Shown: positions 9,694 to 19,982 of the stretch, in pieces
Layout: every line of letters begins with the position of its first letter
Numbering within the stretch: position 1 is the stretch's first letter
Origin: Tsuneonella rigui
Lineage (GTDB): Bacteria; Pseudomonadota; Alphaproteobacteria; Sphingomonadales; Sphingomonadaceae
Direction of reading: 5' to 3'
Assembly: GCF_003958625.1 (NCBI RefSeq)
Contig: NZ_RSEL01000029.1
Span: forward strand, 1-64,000
DNA: 64,000 nucleotides
Notes under the pieces: model-generated
Told to the model about the DNA's origin: nothing
Seen by the model: only the letters and a program-made list of their open reading frames with translations
The model's database searches: none
Translations under genes and position numbers: made by a program

Positions 9694-10760
9694 CCATCCC
9701 CGCCGAACGGCTCGAACAGATCCTGCACCGGTTCAGCGAACTCGAAGCTCGGCTCGCTTCGGGGACGCTCGAGGGCGCGGAGTTCGTGGCCGCCAGCCGC
9801 GACTATGCCGAGCTCGAACCCGTCGCGCGGACGGCCGAGGCAGTGCGGACGATGCGCGGTGAGCTGGCCGAGCTCGAAGCGCTCGACGATGCCGACCCCG
9901 ACATGCGCGCGCTGGCCGAGGAGGAGGTCATGCGGCTGCGCAACGCCCTCCCCGACGCCGAGCATCAGCTCGCCATCGCCATGCTCCCGCGCGACAGTGC
10001 CGACGCGAAGCCGGCGATGCTCGAAATCCGCGCCGGCACCGGGGGGGATGAGGCGGCGCTGTTCGCGGCCGATCTCTACCGCATGTACGAACGCTTCGCC
10101 GCCGAGCAGGGCTGGCGGGTCGAGCCGGTCAGCATGAACGCTAGCGACATCGGGGGCTTCAAGGAAATCGTCGCCAACGTCGCCGGCTCGGGCGTGTTCG
10201 CCAAGCTCAAGTTCGAGAGCGGCGTCCACCGCGTCCAGCGCGTGCCGGTGACCGAAAGCGGCGGGCGCATCCACACCTCTGCGGCGACCGTCGCGGTGCT
10301 GCCCGAGCCCGACGAGGTCGACGTGCAGATCGAGGACAAGGACCTCAAGATCGACGTCTACCGCGCGAGCGGCGCGGGCGGGCAGCACGTCAATACCACC
10401 GACAGCGCGGTGCGCATCACGCACCTGCCCACCAACACTGTGGTCACCTGCCAGGACGCGCGCAGCCAGCACAAGAACAAGGAGAAGGCGATGCAGGTCC
10501 TCCGCGCCCGCCTGTTCGAAGCGCAGCGAGAGGCGACCCAGGGCGCGGAGGCCGAGGCGCGCAAGGCGATGGTCGGCTCGGGCGACCGTTCCGAACGCAT
10601 CCGCACCTACAATTTCCCGCAAGGCCGGGTGACCGACCACCGCATCGGGCTGACCCTTCACAAGCTCGACGAGGTGCTCGCCGGGCCGGGGCTGGGCGAG
10701 CTGGTCGACGCGCTGATTTCGGAGGACGAGGCCAAGCGGCTGGCCGCGCTCGGCGAATGA
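9690..10760 (+). CDS. prfA: Peptide chain release factor 1
   Basis: RF1 recognises UAA and UAG and triggers peptide release. At 356 residues it carries the PxT anticodon-like tripeptide PVT at 186-188 (within [20 protein letters not shown]) and the catalytic GGQ at 230-232, whose Gln is methylated by PrmC. PrmC is encoded immediately downstream with a 4-bp overlap. The pairing of the factor with its methyltransferase is classic. Confidence 0.98.
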   Translation: MTIPAERLEQILHRFSELEARLASGTLEGAEFVAASRDYAELEPVARTAEAVRTMRGELAELEALDDADPDMRALAEEEVMRLRNALPDAEHQLAIAMLPRDSADAKPAMLEIRAGTGGDEAALFAADLYRMYERFAAEQGWRVEPVSMNASDIGGFKEIVANVAGSGVFAKLKFESGVHRVQRVPVTESGGRIHTSAATVAVLPEPDEVDVQIEDKDLKIDVYRASGAGGQHVNTTDSAVRITHLPTNTVVTCQDARSQHKNKEKAMQVLRARLFEAQREATQGAEAEARKAMVGSGDRSERIRTYNFPQGRVTDHRIGLTLHKLDEVLAGPGLGELVDALISEDEAKRLAALGE

Positions 10761-11689
10761 CCAGGGTCAATCAAGCGCTTCATTCGGCCGCCGAACAGCT
10801 GTCGAACACTTCGGACACCGCACGGCTCGATGCCGAACTGCTGATGGCGCACGCGCTGGGGGTGACGCGGTCGGAGCTGCTGCTGCGGCATATGCGCGAC
10901 GAGGCACCGGCTTCATTTGGCGCATTGGTAAAGCGCCGATCTGCACATGAACCCGTCGCCTACATCACCGGCGAGGAGGAGTTTTACGGTCACACCTTCA
11001 CGATCACACCCGCGGTCCTGATACCTAGGTCGGACAGCGAAGCCGTTATCGATGCGGCCCGCGAGGCGATGGACGGAAAACCGGCGCGGCGGATATTAGA
11101 CCTCGGGACCGGCTCGGGAGCGCTGTTGCTCACGATGCTGCTCGTGTGGCCCGAAGCCGAAGGAATGGGAATCGATCGCGATCCTTGCGCGGTGTTTGTC
11201 GCGCTCAAGAACGCGGAGCGGGTAGGGGTCAATCCGTCCTACGATCCCGAAGAAGCCGAAGCATTTCTGGTGAAGATTCGAGCCAGCGGGATCGACACAT
11301 CGAGCGGCGCACTCGGGTACGTTTCACGTGGCCGGGCAAGCTTTCGAGTGCTCGACTGGACGAAGCGCGGATGGCGAACTCATCTCGGCCGGTTCGACCT
11401 CATCGTCGCCAATCCGCCCTATGTGGAGGACACCGCCCAGCTCGATCCGACGGTCCATGACCACGAACCCCACGGCGCGCTCTACTCAGGGCCGGAGGGG
11501 CTGGATGACTACCGCGCGCTGATCCCGCAGCTCCCCGCGTTGCTCGAGCCCGGCGGGGTCGTGGTGCTCGAAATCGGTTACGCGCAGGACGATGCGGTCG
11601 CCGCCATCGCCGCCGCATCCGGCTTCTCCGCCGAACTCCGCCGCGATCTCGCCGGGCGGCCCCGCGCGCTTATCCTCCGCCGCGACTGA
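10757..11689 (+). CDS. prmC: Release factor glutamine N5-methyltransferase
   Basis: SAM-dependent enzyme methylating the Gln of the GGQ motif in release factors 1 and 2. It has an N-terminal helical domain (1-90), SAM motif DLGTGSG (115-121) and active site NPPY (219-222). At 310 residues it is longer than usual. The distance from DLGTGSG to NPPY is about 108 residues, against about 72 in E. coli PrmC, so some 35 extra residues (roughly 158-205) are inserted between the ribose-binding acidic residue and NPPY. Codons 900-1400 bp into the operon are less GC-biased than in the neighbours. The catalytic motifs are intact, so it is probably active. Confidence 0.93.
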   Translation: MTRVNQALHSAAEQLSNTSDTARLDAELLMAHALGVTRSELLLRHMRDEAPASFGALVKRRSAHEPVAYITGEEEFYGHTFTITPAVLIPRSDSEAVIDAAREAMDGKPARRILDLGTGSGALLLTMLLVWPEAEGMGIDRDPCAVFVALKNAERVGVNPSYDPEEAEAFLVKIRASGIDTSSGALGYVSRGRASFRVLDWTKRGWRTHLGRFDLIVANPPYVEDTAQLDPTVHDHEPHGALYSGPEGLDDYRALIPQLPALLEPGGVVVLEIGYAQDDAVAAIAAASGFSAELRRDLAGRPRALILRRD

Positions 11690-11922
11690 CTTAGGACTTG
11701 GCAAACGCGCCTGCGATAGCTACTTCGTGACCCAAGCCCAGCGGATTGCGGCGCGTCCGCCTCCCGCTCGGCCCAGCTCCAACATTTGCATGATCTTCGC
11801 GGGATGCACCCGCTGGACAGGGCAGATAGGGCACCGCGACCCATGACGGGCGCGAAGAGGGTCATGCGACCTGTCCGGCGCGAGGGGACGGCCGGGGGTC
11901 CACCAGAAGGAAGAGTTTTTCC

Positions 11923-12696
11923 TTGAACAACAACAGCAACAACAATCGTAACAACAACCGGCGCCGTGGCCGCGGCAATCGCCAGCAGGGCGGCGGCAAC
12001 CAGAACCGGATCGACAGCCGCGCGCGCGGCAATGCGCCGCAGATGCTCGACAAGTATCGCAAGCTGGCGCAGGACGCCCAGCACAACGGCGACCGCGTGC
12101 AGGCGGAATACTACCTGCAGTTCGCCGATCACTATTTCCGCGTCATCGCCGACAGCCGCCCGCGCCAGGAAGAGCAGCGCGCGCGCCGCGACGAGCGCGA
12201 TTTCTCGAACGAGGAAGAGGGCGACGAGGACGAGTTCGATTCGCCGCGCACTGCGCGTGAAGACCGTCAGCGCGACGATCGTCCCCGGGAAGACCGGCAA
12301 CGTGACGACCGCCAGCGCGACGACCGTCCGCGGGGCGACCGCGGCCGCAACGATCGCCAGCGCCAGCCGAACCGCGAGGAAGGCGAGCGTGTCAGCGAAG
12401 GCGAGGCGGCCAACGAGTACGAACCGGCAGAGAATCCGTTCGTCCGTCCCAGCCGCGAACGCAACAACCGCCGCACGCGCGGTGGGCGCGGCAATGAGGG
12501 CGAAACCGCCGACATGACCAGCGACGTCGGCGAAATCGACGCTTCGGCGCTGCCGCCGTCGTTCTCCGCTGGCATCGCCGCCAACAGCGACGACGATGCC
12601 GAGCCGGTCACCCGCAAGCTCCCGCCGCGCCGCCGCCGCAAGCCCGCCGATGAAGCCGGTGAGGGCGAAGGCGATAACCTGACGGCGGTCGGCTGA
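11923..12696 (+). CDS. DUF4167 domain protein, Asn/Arg-rich, putative RNA binding
   Basis: 257-residue alphaproteobacterial protein. The start is TTG at 11923, supported by a good ribosome binding site (AGAAGGAAGAG) ending about 7 bases upstream; no ATG fits. The N-terminus is a run of Asn and Arg. The conserved DUF4167 core follows at about 30-85 (GNAPQMLDKYRKLAQDAQ and LQFADHYFRVIAD). The remainder is predicted to be disordered, with Asp/Arg repeats of the form DRQRDDR at about 110-150 and acidic blocks. Basic low-complexity composition suggests nucleic-acid binding, but the function is not established. It is followed 10 bp later by lnt. The 233 bp between prmC and this gene hold only the ribosome binding site and a weak CATGAC/GTCATG inverted repeat. 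Confidence 0.85.
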   Translation: MNNNSNNNRNNNRRRGRGNRQQGGGNQNRIDSRARGNAPQMLDKYRKLAQDAQHNGDRVQAEYYLQFADHYFRVIADSRPRQEEQRARRDERDFSNEEEGDEDEFDSPRTAREDRQRDDRPREDRQRDDRQRDDRPRGDRGRNDRQRQPNREEGERVSEGEAANEYEPAENPFVRPSRERNNRRTRGGRGNEGETADMTSDVGEIDASALPPSFSAGIAANSDDDAEPVTRKLPPRRRRKPADEAGEGEGDNLTAVG

Positions 12697-12706
12697 TCGC
12701 GACGGC

Positions 12707-14281
12707 GTGGGCCTGCCAGCCCGCCTGACAGGTACCTTTGCGGCCCACCCGCGGCTGAGCGCGCTCGGCTGCGGGCTGGTCGCCGCGCTCGGCTTCCCGC
12801 CGCTCGGGCTATGGCCCTTCACGCTGATCGGCGTCGCCGGGCTTGCCGCGTTGCTCGTGCGCACGAGCGGCTGGAAACAGGCGGCGTGGATCGGCTGGCT
12901 GTTCGGCGTCGCGCATTTCACGTTCGCCAACAACTGGATCGCGACCGCGTTCACCTACCAGGCGAACATGCCCGCCGCGCTCGGCTGGGCTGCGGTGCCG
13001 CTGCTGGCGCTCTACCTCGCCGTCTATCCCGCCATCGGCGCCGGACTGGCGCGGGCGATCGGCGGGACAAGGCCGCTGCCCCTCGCACTTGCGCTGGGCG
13101 GCGCGTGGACGGTGTCCGAATGGCTGCGGAGCTGGGTGTTTACCGGCTACGCCTGGGACCCGCTGGGGCTCGCCTTCCTCGGCCCGTTCGACCGCGCCGG
13201 CCTTGCCGCGCTGCTGCCGTGGATGGGCACCTACGCCCTCTCCGGCCTCGTCGCGCTGATTGCGGGCGGTCTCGCGGCACTCGCCGCCGCGCGCGCATGG
13301 TGGCGAGCGCTGGCGGTCGTCGCCTTGGTCGCGGTCGGCATGTACCTGCCTGGTCCCGCCGAGCAAAAGGGCAACCTGCCCGTCACGCTGGTCCAGCCCG
13401 GCTTCATGCAGGACGAGCTCGACCAGCCCCAGCTTTACGAAGGGCAGTTCCGCGAACTGGCCCAGACTACTGCGCCGCGGCGGGATAACGGCAAGCGACT
13501 GGTGCTGTGGCCCGAGTCCGGGCTGCCCGACTACCTGCGCGACGGGTATCCGCGCCGCTATTATCTCGCGAGCACCGCCGGCGCCGACCCTCAGTATGCG
13601 CGCACCCGCATCGGCCAGACAATCGGCCCCGGCAGCCTGCTGCTGACCGGTGCCGTCGACCTGGAGATCGCGGGCGGCAAGGCGGTGGGCGCCTACAACG
13701 TGGTCACCGCGCTGGACTCGCAAGGCAACTTTCACGGCAGCTACGCCAAGGCGCATCTGGTGCCTTATGGCGAGTACCTCGCGCTGCGCTGGCTGCTCGA
13801 ACCGCTCGGCGCGTCGCGGCTGGTTGCGGGGACGACCGACTTCATTCCCGGCCCCGGCCCGCGCACGCTCGACCTCGGCGACTACGGCAAGGCCGGGATG
13901 CAGATCTGCTACGAGATCACCTTCGCCGGGCAGGTCGTCGATCGGGCGCATCGGCCCGACTACATCTTCAACCCGTCGAACGACGGCTGGTTCGGCCATT
14001 TCGGACCGCCGCAGCACCTGGGGCAAGCGCGGATGCGCGCGATCGAGGAAGGGCTGCCGGTGCTCCGCGCGACGGTCAACGGAATCAGCGCCGTGATCGA
14101 CGCGCGCGGTGTGGTGCGCGCGCATCTGCCGTCGAGCCACCTGCCCGGGCGGATCGATGCACTGGTTCCACCCGCCCTGCCCGCGACGTGGTTCGCGAGC
14201 CTCGGAAACGTACTGTCGCTTGCCTGGGGGATAGCGATCCTCGGCCTGTCCCTGCTTGTCAGGCGGCGGCGGCGCGGCTAG
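12707..14281 (+). CDS. lnt: Apolipoprotein N-acyltransferase
   Basis: Inner-membrane enzyme that adds the third acyl chain to the N-terminal cysteine of lipoproteins. It has 524 residues with a GTG start at 12707. About seven membrane helices occupy residues 1-212. The periplasmic nitrilase-like domain carries the catalytic triad E270 (WPESGLPDY), K348 ([12 protein letters not shown]) and C401 (CYEITF), matching E267/K335/C387 of E. coli. A last helix lies near the C-terminus (about 495-517). The window encodes several lipobox proteins that would be substrates. The gene runs to 48 bp before metK. Confidence 0.97.
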   Translation: MGLPARLTGTFAAHPRLSALGCGLVAALGFPPLGLWPFTLIGVAGLAALLVRTSGWKQAAWIGWLFGVAHFTFANNWIATAFTYQANMPAALGWAAVPLLALYLAVYPAIGAGLARAIGGTRPLPLALALGGAWTVSEWLRSWVFTGYAWDPLGLAFLGPFDRAGLAALLPWMGTYALSGLVALIAGGLAALAAARAWWRALAVVALVAVGMYLPGPAEQKGNLPVTLVQPGFMQDELDQPQLYEGQFRELAQTTAPRRDNGKRLVLWPESGLPDYLRDGYPRRYYLASTAGADPQYARTRIGQTIGPGSLLLTGAVDLEIAGGKAVGAYNVVTALDSQGNFHGSYAKAHLVPYGEYLALRWLLEPLGASRLVAGTTDFIPGPGPRTLDLGDYGKAGMQICYEITFAGQVVDRAHRPDYIFNPSNDGWFGHFGPPQHLGQARMRAIEEGLPVLRATVNGISAVIDARGVVRAHLPSSHLPGRIDALVPPALPATWFASLGNVLSLAWGIAILGLSLLVRRRRRG

Positions 14282-14290
14282 GCCCCGAGC

Positions 14291-14318
14291 CACATATAAA
14301 GCTTTCCTTATATCGGGA
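14291..14318 (+). promoter_or_regulatory. AU-rich hairpin in short metK leader
   Basis: In the 47 bp between lnt and metK, ATATAA (14294-14299) can pair with TTATAT (14308-14313) around an AGCTTTCC loop. The purine-rich GGGA (14315-14318), 10 bases before the metK ATG, is the only Shine-Dalgarno-like sequence. The stem is weak and its role is unproven. Confidence 0.3.
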
Positions 14319-14328
14319 TTTCGACCGC

Positions 14329-15546
14329 ATGCGCTCCGACTACTTGTTCACGTCCGAAAGCGTTTCCGAAGGCCATCCGGACAAGGTCTCCGACCAGATT
14401 TCGGACGCGATCGTGGACCTGTTCCTGTCGAAGGACCCGCAGGCGCGCGTCGCGTGCGAGACGCTGACCACCACGCAGAAGGTCGTCATCGCGGGTGAGA
14501 TTCGCGGCAACGGGATCATGGACACCGAGGGCAACTGGGCACCCGGCGTCGAGCAGGAGATCGAGGACACCGTGCGCGGCGTGGTGCGCGACATCGGCTA
14601 CGAGCAGGACGGCTTCCACTGGCAGACGCTGCAGTTCTCTAACAACCTGCACCCGCAGTCGGCGCATATCGCGCAAGGCGTCGATGCCGGCGAGAGCAAG
14701 GACGAAGGCGCGGGCGACCAGGGCATCATGTTCGGCTTCGCGTGCGACGAGACGCCCGACCTGATGCCGGCGACACTCGACTACAGCCACAAGATTCTCG
14801 AGCGGATGGCCGCCGACCGCCACAGCGGCGCGGCGCCGTTCCTGGAGCCCGACACCAAGAGCCAGGTGACCCTGCGCTTCCGCGACGGCAAGCCGGTCGC
14901 CGCGACCGCGATCGTGGTCTCGACCCAGCACGCCAAGGGCTACGATCAGGGCGCGCAAGAGACCGAGCTGCACAACTACGTCAAGGGCGTGATCGCCGAC
15001 GTGCTGCCGCGCGAACTGCTGACCAACGAGACCGTCTATCACATCAACCCGACCGGCAGCTTCGAGATCGGCGGCCCGGACGGGGACGCCGGGCTGACGG
15101 GCCGCAAGATCATCGTCGACACCTACGGCGGCGCGGCTCCGCACGGTGGCGGCGCATTCTCGGGCAAGGACCCGACCAAGGTCGACCGCTCGGCCGCCTA
15201 CGTGACGCGCTACCTCGCCAAGAACGTGGTCGCCGCGGGCCTCGCGCGCCGCTGCACGATCCAGATCGCCTATGCGATCGGGGTGTCGCAGCCGCTGTCG
15301 CTCTATGTCGATACGCATGGCACCGGCACCGTCGCCGACGAAAAGCTGGAGCAGGCGATCACCGCGGTTGCCAAGGACAAGCTGGGCGGGCTGACCCCGC
15401 GCGGCATTCGCGAAGGGCTCGGGCTCAACAAGCCGATCTATCGCAAGACCGCGGCGTATGGCCACTTCGGGCGGCAGGCCTCGGGCGATGATTTTCCGTG
15501 GGAAAAGACCGACCTGGTGGGCGCGCTGAAGGCGGCTGCGGCCTAA
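14329..15546 (+). CDS. metK: S-adenosylmethionine synthetase
   Basis: Makes S-adenosylmethionine from methionine and ATP. Starting at ATG 14329 the protein has 405 residues and begins [19 protein letters not shown], the family N-terminus with the ATP-binding GHPDK. Other signatures are [15 protein letters not shown] (methionine/ATP site) and [19 protein letters not shown]. The frame is open far upstream through lnt, but that part is not MetK-like. SAM from this enzyme serves PrmC and the Pcm fusion in the same window. The stop codon overlaps the stop of the convergent MFS gene. Confidence 0.98.
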   Translation: MRSDYLFTSESVSEGHPDKVSDQISDAIVDLFLSKDPQARVACETLTTTQKVVIAGEIRGNGIMDTEGNWAPGVEQEIEDTVRGVVRDIGYEQDGFHWQTLQFSNNLHPQSAHIAQGVDAGESKDEGAGDQGIMFGFACDETPDLMPATLDYSHKILERMAADRHSGAAPFLEPDTKSQVTLRFRDGKPVAATAIVVSTQHAKGYDQGAQETELHNYVKGVIADVLPRELLTNETVYHINPTGSFEIGGPDGDAGLTGRKIIVDTYGGAAPHGGGAFSGKDPTKVDRSAAYVTRYLAKNVVAAGLARRCTIQIAYAIGVSQPLSLYVDTHGTGTVADEKLEQAITAVAKDKLGGLTPRGIREGLGLNKPIYRKTAAYGHFGRQASGDDFPWEKTDLVGALKAAAA

Positions 15547-16814
15547 GCCCTTCCCTCGCGGACCTTCGCGAGGTCACCTTCGAGCGTGCGGGCGGCGAGC
15601 AGGTAATGCGCCGCCGCCCATAGCGACACCAGCCCGCACCCGGCCATGCCGTAGCCGAGCGCGATGTCGCTCGCGTAGCCGGCTGCTGAAAGCTTGTCGC
15701 TCATCCAGCCGACCAGCACCGGACCGAGCCCGCCGACGAGGCCGGTGAAGATGTTGGTGAAGGCGTGGCCGGTCGCGCGCATCCGCGGGTGGAGCATGTT
15801 CTGCAGGCTCCCCGCGGTCGGCCCCAGGAAAGTGAACTGCAGGAGCGTCGATAGCGCGGTGAACACCGCGAACGGCATCAGGTCTCCGCGCGTCATCGCG
15901 ATGACGTAGAGCGGCGCGGCGGCAAGCAGGCACAGCCCCGGCACTAGCGCGTGGCTCGCCCTGACCCGCGGCGCGAGGCGGTCGGCGATGGTCCCGCCGA
16001 GCGCGACCGAAACCGCCGCGGGCAGGCTCGCGATCAGCGCGGTGAACAGCCCCGCCTCGCCCACCGGCAAGCCGAAGCGCCGGGTCATCAGGGCCGACAG
16101 GAACGCGATCAGCCCAAACCCGACCAGCGAGGCGAGCGCCGAGCCCATGACCAGGTGCCGTGCGGCAGGGAGCGAGAGCAGGCGTTTGAGGACCGCGCCC
16201 ACGCCTGGCACCGCATGGTCGATCTCGCCGTCGTGCGCCCCGCGCGGCGGCTCCTTGACGAACAGCCACACGAGCGCGGCGAGCAGGATGCCCGGCAGTC
16301 CGGTGACGATAAACGCCCAGCGCCAGCCCCAGTGCTGCGCGACCACGCCGCCGAGGCCCAGCCCGATCAGCGCTCCCAGCGGCGCCGAGAGCAGCAGGAT
16401 CGACATCGCGCTCGCACGGCGGTGCGGCGGGTAGTAATCCGAGATGACCGACTGGTTCGCGGGCAGGCCGACTGCCTCTCCCACCCCGACCGCGATGCGC
16501 GCGGCGAGAAGCTGGTGCCAGCCCTGTACGAATCCGCTGGCGGTCGCCGCGACCGACCACAGCAGCGTGCCGATGGTGGTGAAGGTCAGCCGCCTCCGGT
16601 GCTCGGCCAGCCGCGCGATGCCGACGCCGAGCACGATGTTGAGCGCGGAGTAGGCGAGGCCCAGCAGGCCGATCTGCGCGTCGCTCAGGCCGAACTCCGC
16701 CTTCAGCGGCTCGACCAGCGCGTTGACCACGATCCGGTCGATGAACCCGATCGTGCCGATCATGGTGAGGAGGGTCAGCGCCAGCGCGGGCGAGTGACGG
16801 CGCAGGCGGCTCAT
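15543..16814 (-). CDS. MFS transporter, spinster-like subfamily
   Basis: 423-residue major facilitator with 12 predicted helices. It shows [23 protein letters not shown] in the first helix, [18 protein letters not shown], and the loop motif [18 protein letters not shown] near helix 4-5. This pattern is common in the spinster-type/ACS-like MFS proteins abundant in sphingomonads. The substrate cannot be deduced; a lipid or aromatic acid is possible for the family. The stop (TAG) overlaps the metK stop on the opposite strand by two bases. It lies 37 bp downstream of the ferritin-like gene on the same strand. Confidence 0.88.
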   Translation of the reverse strand: MSRLRRHSPALALTLLTMIGTIGFIDRIVVNALVEPLKAEFGLSDAQIGLLGLAYSALNIVLGVGIARLAEHRRRLTFTTIGTLLWSVAATASGFVQGWHQLLAARIAVGVGEAVGLPANQSVISDYYPPHRRASAMSILLLSAPLGALIGLGLGGVVAQHWGWRWAFIVTGLPGILLAALVWLFVKEPPRGAHDGEIDHAVPGVGAVLKRLLSLPAARHLVMGSALASLVGFGLIAFLSALMTRRFGLPVGEAGLFTALIASLPAAVSVALGGTIADRLAPRVRASHALVPGLCLLAAAPLYVIAMTRGDLMPFAVFTALSTLLQFTFLGPTAGSLQNMLHPRMRATGHAFTNIFTGLVGGLGPVLVGWMSDKLSAAGYASDIALGYGMAGCGLVSLWAAAHYLLAARTLEGDLAKVREGRA

Positions 16815-16851
16815 GAGGCGACGCTATACGCGGCGCACAAGTGGTTCAACC

Positions 16852-17514
16852 TCATGCGTATGCGGCGGCATCCTCATCCGGCCAGCTCGCGAGGCGCGGG
16901 GTCGAGCGGTTGAGGAACACCGCCGGCAGCTTCACCAGCATCAGCGTCTTGTGAATCCAGTAATCGGCCCACCGCTCGCGCCAACGGGCGGTCACCCGGC
17001 CGTTGCGGGTCAGCCAGCGCTCATAGGGCAGGTAGTGGTCGGGCTCGTCCTTCTCGACGACCTCGAAGATGCGCTTCAGCGCCTTGTCGCTGCGGATGTG
17101 CGGGTTGGTGAGGAGGATTTCGACCTGCCGCATCCCGCGCTGCTCGGTCAGCATGATCACGCGGCAGAGCTGCTCGAACGCCTTGGGATCGGCGACGATC
17201 GCCTGGGTATCGAGCTCGTCGATGGTGCAGCGGAACACGCGCTGGATGAAGTGGTCGATATGGCCGCAGGTGCGGTCCACCTTGAGCGGCATGCGGCCCT
17301 GCAACTCGTAGTAGCGGCGGAACATGCGGTAGTGCTTGTGCTCGTCGGCGCGGTGCTTCTCGACCTCGGCGATGAATTTGGGATCGTCGGGACAGCGCGC
17401 GCGCACCGCCTCCAGCACCCGGTCGAGCGAGGTGTAGCCGCGGTGCTCGTTGTAGATGTAGATCGATGCCAGGACGTCGAGAAATCGCGACCGGAATGCA
17501 GCCCAGGGGTTCAT
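16852..17514 (-). CDS. Ferritin-like di-iron domain protein
   Basis: 220 residues from ATG 17514, which has a well-placed GAGAGG ribosome binding site. Four long helices carry Glu/His pairs: E..H in YNEHRG, E..DEHKHYRMF, TEQRGMRQVE, and EKDEPDHYLPYERWL. These are what a ferritin-like di-iron or di-metal bundle needs. I do not recognise a specific named enzyme; a MiaE-like or rubrerythrin-like oxidase/hydroxylase role is possible. A 15-bp palindrome (17519-17533) overlaps the leader just upstream of the start. The gene follows nitronate monooxygenase by 48 bp on the same strand, so the two may share a transcript. Confidence 0.7.
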   Translation of the reverse strand: MNPWAAFRSRFLDVLASIYIYNEHRGYTSLDRVLEAVRARCPDDPKFIAEVEKHRADEHKHYRMFRRYYELQGRMPLKVDRTCGHIDHFIQRVFRCTIDELDTQAIVADPKAFEQLCRVIMLTEQRGMRQVEILLTNPHIRSDKALKRIFEVVEKDEPDHYLPYERWLTRNGRVTARWRERWADYWIHKTLMLVKLPAVFLNRSTPRLASWPDEDAAAYA

Positions 17515-17562
17515 ATTAACGCCTCTCAGGCGTGAAATCGCACGATCCGTTGCACCCTGCAA

Positions 17563-18693
17563 TCAATCAAATGTTGCAGTGAGCCGCTCGACTGCCTCGA
17601 CGAATTCCTCGCGAAACGACTGCACTACGGCGCGTGCCGGGCGGACCTCCTCGATCAGCCCGACACCCTGGCCGACGAAGTAGCTGACCAGCTCGCGCGC
17701 CCGCGGGTTGCCGGCTTCGGCCGCGCGCTCGATCTTCGCGAACGAGGGTTCGGACACCATTCCCATCAATGGCATCGGCAGGGTACCCGGACCATCCGCC
17801 GCATCCCATGCCTCGTGCCACGCGGTCCGGAGCTGGCGCGCGGGCTTGCCGGTGCGGCTCCGGGACCTGACCGTATCGCGGCTGCGCGCGGCGATCATCT
17901 TGTCGCGGAACGCCTCGCTGGTCTCCGCCTCGGGCGTCGCGAGCCAGACGCTTCCGGTCCAAGCCCCTTGCGCGCCGGCGGCCATCATCGCGGCCATCTG
18001 CCCGCCGGTCATGATCCCTCCCGCCGCCAGCACCGGCGTGTCGTACCCCGCCTGCCCGAGCGCACGGACCACCTCGGGGATCAGCACCAGCGTCGAGACC
18101 TCACCGCAGTGCCCGCCCGCCTCGGTCCCTTGCGCGACAATGATGTCCACGCCCGCCTCGGCCTGGCGCAGCGCGTGCTCCTTGGCCCCGACCAGCGCCG
18201 CCACCGGCACTCCGCGCCGCTTGCCCTCGGCGAGCATCTCGGGCGGCGCGATGCCGAGCGCATTGGCGATCAGGCGGATGGGGTGGCGAAAGGCGACCTC
18301 CATCAGCGCGAGGCCGTTTTCGGGCGTGATCCCCATCCGCTCGCGCATCTGCGGCACCTCGGCGCTCGCCTCGATCCCATATTGCGAGAGGATTCCGGCA
18401 GCGAACTCGGGATACTTGGGATCGATCGCCGCCGCCCGCGCGCGGTTGTCAGTGAACCCCGCAACCCGCGGATCGATCGTCTCGGGCACCAGCACGTCGA
18501 CGCCGTACGGCGCGCCGTCGACATGCGCGTCGATCCACGCAAGCTCTTCCTCAAGCTGCTCGGGCGAAAACCGCGTCGCGCCGAGCACCCCGAAGCCTCC
18601 CGCCTTGCTCACCGCCGCCACCACGTCGCGGCAATGGCTGAAGGCAAACAGCGGGAACTCGGCGCCGGTCAGGCGGCAGACGGCGTTGTTCAT
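17563..18693 (-). CDS. Nitronate monooxygenase (NMO/2-nitropropane dioxygenase family)
   Basis: FMN-dependent TIM-barrel enzyme oxidising nitronates such as propionate 3-nitronate. ATG 18693 is preceded by GGAGGAG at ideal spacing, so the 376-residue product MNNAVCRLTGAEFPLFAFSHC is chosen over an upstream GTG. FMN-phosphate binding segments VAQGTEAGGHCGEVSTL and VLAAGGIMTGGQMAAMMAAGAQGAWTGS are typical. The catalytic-base region with the His (GGHCG) is present. Close relatives are annotated as NMO in catabolic clusters. The neighbours (ferritin-like protein, secreted GlcG-like protein, CoA-transferase) hint at a minor catabolic region, but no pathway is complete. Confidence 0.88.
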   Translation of the reverse strand: MNNAVCRLTGAEFPLFAFSHCRDVVAAVSKAGGFGVLGATRFSPEQLEEELAWIDAHVDGAPYGVDVLVPETIDPRVAGFTDNRARAAAIDPKYPEFAAGILSQYGIEASAEVPQMRERMGITPENGLALMEVAFRHPIRLIANALGIAPPEMLAEGKRRGVPVAALVGAKEHALRQAEAGVDIIVAQGTEAGGHCGEVSTLVLIPEVVRALGQAGYDTPVLAAGGIMTGGQMAAMMAAGAQGAWTGSVWLATPEAETSEAFRDKMIAARSRDTVRSRSRTGKPARQLRTAWHEAWDAADGPGTLPMPLMGMVSEPSFAKIERAAEAGNPRARELVSYFVGQGVGLIEEVRPARAVVQSFREEFVEAVERLTATFD

Positions 18694-18763
18694 CGAATGC
18701 TCCTCCACGCCACTACGGCCGCGTAGAGCCTAACGGCTTGCCGGACAGGCCGCTAGCTGCCGA

Positions 18764-19246
18764 TTAGCGGGTAGCGGGTTCCGACCGCAGGCCCGCCGCC
18801 TCGATACCGGCCAGCACGCAGGCAACGTCGTCCGCTGGCGCCTCGCCCGACGCCCCGACCGCGCCCAGTCGCATCGCGCCGTCGGCGGAATAGACCGGCA
18901 CCCCGCCGGGGACCGTGACCACGTGGGGTGCGTCGGCGAAGCCGGGCGTGCCGCGCGCACCTTCCTCCATGCCGCTCGTCGGGAATCCCCACAGCGCCGC
19001 GGCGCGGGCCTTTTCCAGCGCGAACTCGGTCGCCCCCGGGCCGCTGCGGTCCATGCGGAACACGATCACCGGATGGCCACCGGTGTCGGTGACGGCGATC
19101 GAGTGGCTCTGGCTGGCAACCTCGTCGCGCGCGACACATCCGGCAACGATCGCCTGCGCCGACGCGGATGAGATACGCTGGGTGGGTATCTGCGCGCCGG
19201 CTGCCGCGGTCCACCCGGCCAGCACCAATGTCAGGACTGAACGCAT
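18764..19246 (-). CDS. Secreted GlcG/HbpS-like heme-binding family protein
   Basis: 160-residue protein with a signal peptide (MRSVLTLVLAGWTAAAGAQ) followed by one GlcG/HbpS (DUF336) domain. Family features are VTDTGGHPVIVFRMDRSGPGATEFALEKARAAALWGFPTSG and VTVPGGVPVYSADGAMRLGAVGASGEAP. Members bind heme or small ligands; a few sit in glycolate or other catabolic operons. A strong ribosome binding site (GGAGGTGAG) precedes ATG 19246. It lies between the NMO and CoA-transferase genes in the same orientation. Confidence 0.88.
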   Translation of the reverse strand: MRSVLTLVLAGWTAAAGAQIPTQRISSASAQAIVAGCVARDEVASQSHSIAVTDTGGHPVIVFRMDRSGPGATEFALEKARAAALWGFPTSGMEEGARGTPGFADAPHVVTVPGGVPVYSADGAMRLGAVGASGEAPADDVACVLAGIEAAGLRSEPATR

Positions 19247-19337
19247 GCCTCACCTCCTGCCTGCGCAGGAGTATCGGATCGATACCTGGAGTCGATTCGC
19301 TGGCCGACGAACGCGCGGCGCGAACCGTCGAAAGCCG

Positions 19338-19973
19338 TCAGGCTTCGTAGCGCGCCGTCGTCTTGCTCGCGATCTCTTCGGCGGTGACGCCGGGTGCGGT
19401 CTCGATCAGCTTGAAGGGGCTCGCATGATCGGGCCGGTGGAACACCGCGAGGTCGGTGATGATCATGTCGATCACGTTTTTGCCGGTCAGCGGCAGGGTG
19501 CATTCGGGGATGAACTTGGGGCTGCCGTCCTTGGCGGTGTGCTCCATCACCACGATGATCTTCTTGACCCCGGCGACGAGGTCCATCGCGCCGCCCATGC
19601 CCTTGATCATCTTGCCCGGGACCATCCAGTTGGCAAGGTCGCCGTCTTGCGACACCTCCATTCCGCCGAGCACGGCGAGGTCGATATGCCCGCCGCGGAT
19701 CATGCCGAAGCTGGTCGCGCTGTCGAAATAGGCGCTGTGGGGCAGCTCGCTGATGGTCTGCTTGCCCGCGTTGATGAGGTCGGGATCGACCTCGTCGTCA
19801 TAGGGGAACGGGCCGATGCCGAGCATGCCGTTCTCGCTCTGCAGCGTGACCTGCATCCCCGCGGGCACGTGGTTCGCGACCAGCGTCGGAATGCCGATGC
19901 CGAGATTGACGTAGTAGCCGTCGCGCAGCTCACGGGCGGCGCGGGCGGCCATCTCGTCACGGGTCCAGGGCAT
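19338..19973 (-). CDS. scoB: 3-oxoacid CoA-transferase, subunit B
   Basis: Beta subunit of a succinyl-CoA:3-ketoacid (or acetoacetyl) CoA-transferase. The 211 residues include [15 protein letters not shown] and the catalytic Glu47 in SENG (46-49), which forms the enzyme-CoA thioester. [15 protein letters not shown] and the C-terminal [13 protein letters not shown] are family-typical. The alpha subunit is encoded upstream but is separated by a lipoprotein gene, with only a 9-bp gap to that gene. Ketone-body or 3-oxoadipate use would be the physiological context; specificity is not decided by sequence. Confidence 0.95.
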   Translation of the reverse strand: MPWTRDEMAARAARELRDGYYVNLGIGIPTLVANHVPAGMQVTLQSENGMLGIGPFPYDDEVDPDLINAGKQTISELPHSAYFDSATSFGMIRGGHIDLAVLGGMEVSQDGDLANWMVPGKMIKGMGGAMDLVAGVKKIIVVMEHTAKDGSPKFIPECTLPLTGKNVIDMIITDLAVFHRPDHASPFKLIETAPGVTAEEIASKTTARYEA

Positions 19974-19982
19974 GGGGTATCC

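Noticed and set aside
11700-11900. Small open frames between prmC and the DUF4167 gene
   Set aside because: They are Pro/Ala/Arg-rich continuations of frames antiparallel or out of phase with prmC, and no ribosome binding site is present.
13507-14328. In-frame upstream extension of metK through lnt
   Set aside because: Lnt is strongly supported in another frame with its catalytic triad. MetK homology begins at [12 protein letters not shown].
14291-14331. SAM/SAH riboswitch upstream of metK
   Set aside because: The loop and downstream purines recall the class, but the stem is AU-rich, the conserved core is not matched, and the one-base linker cannot span a 6-bp stem.
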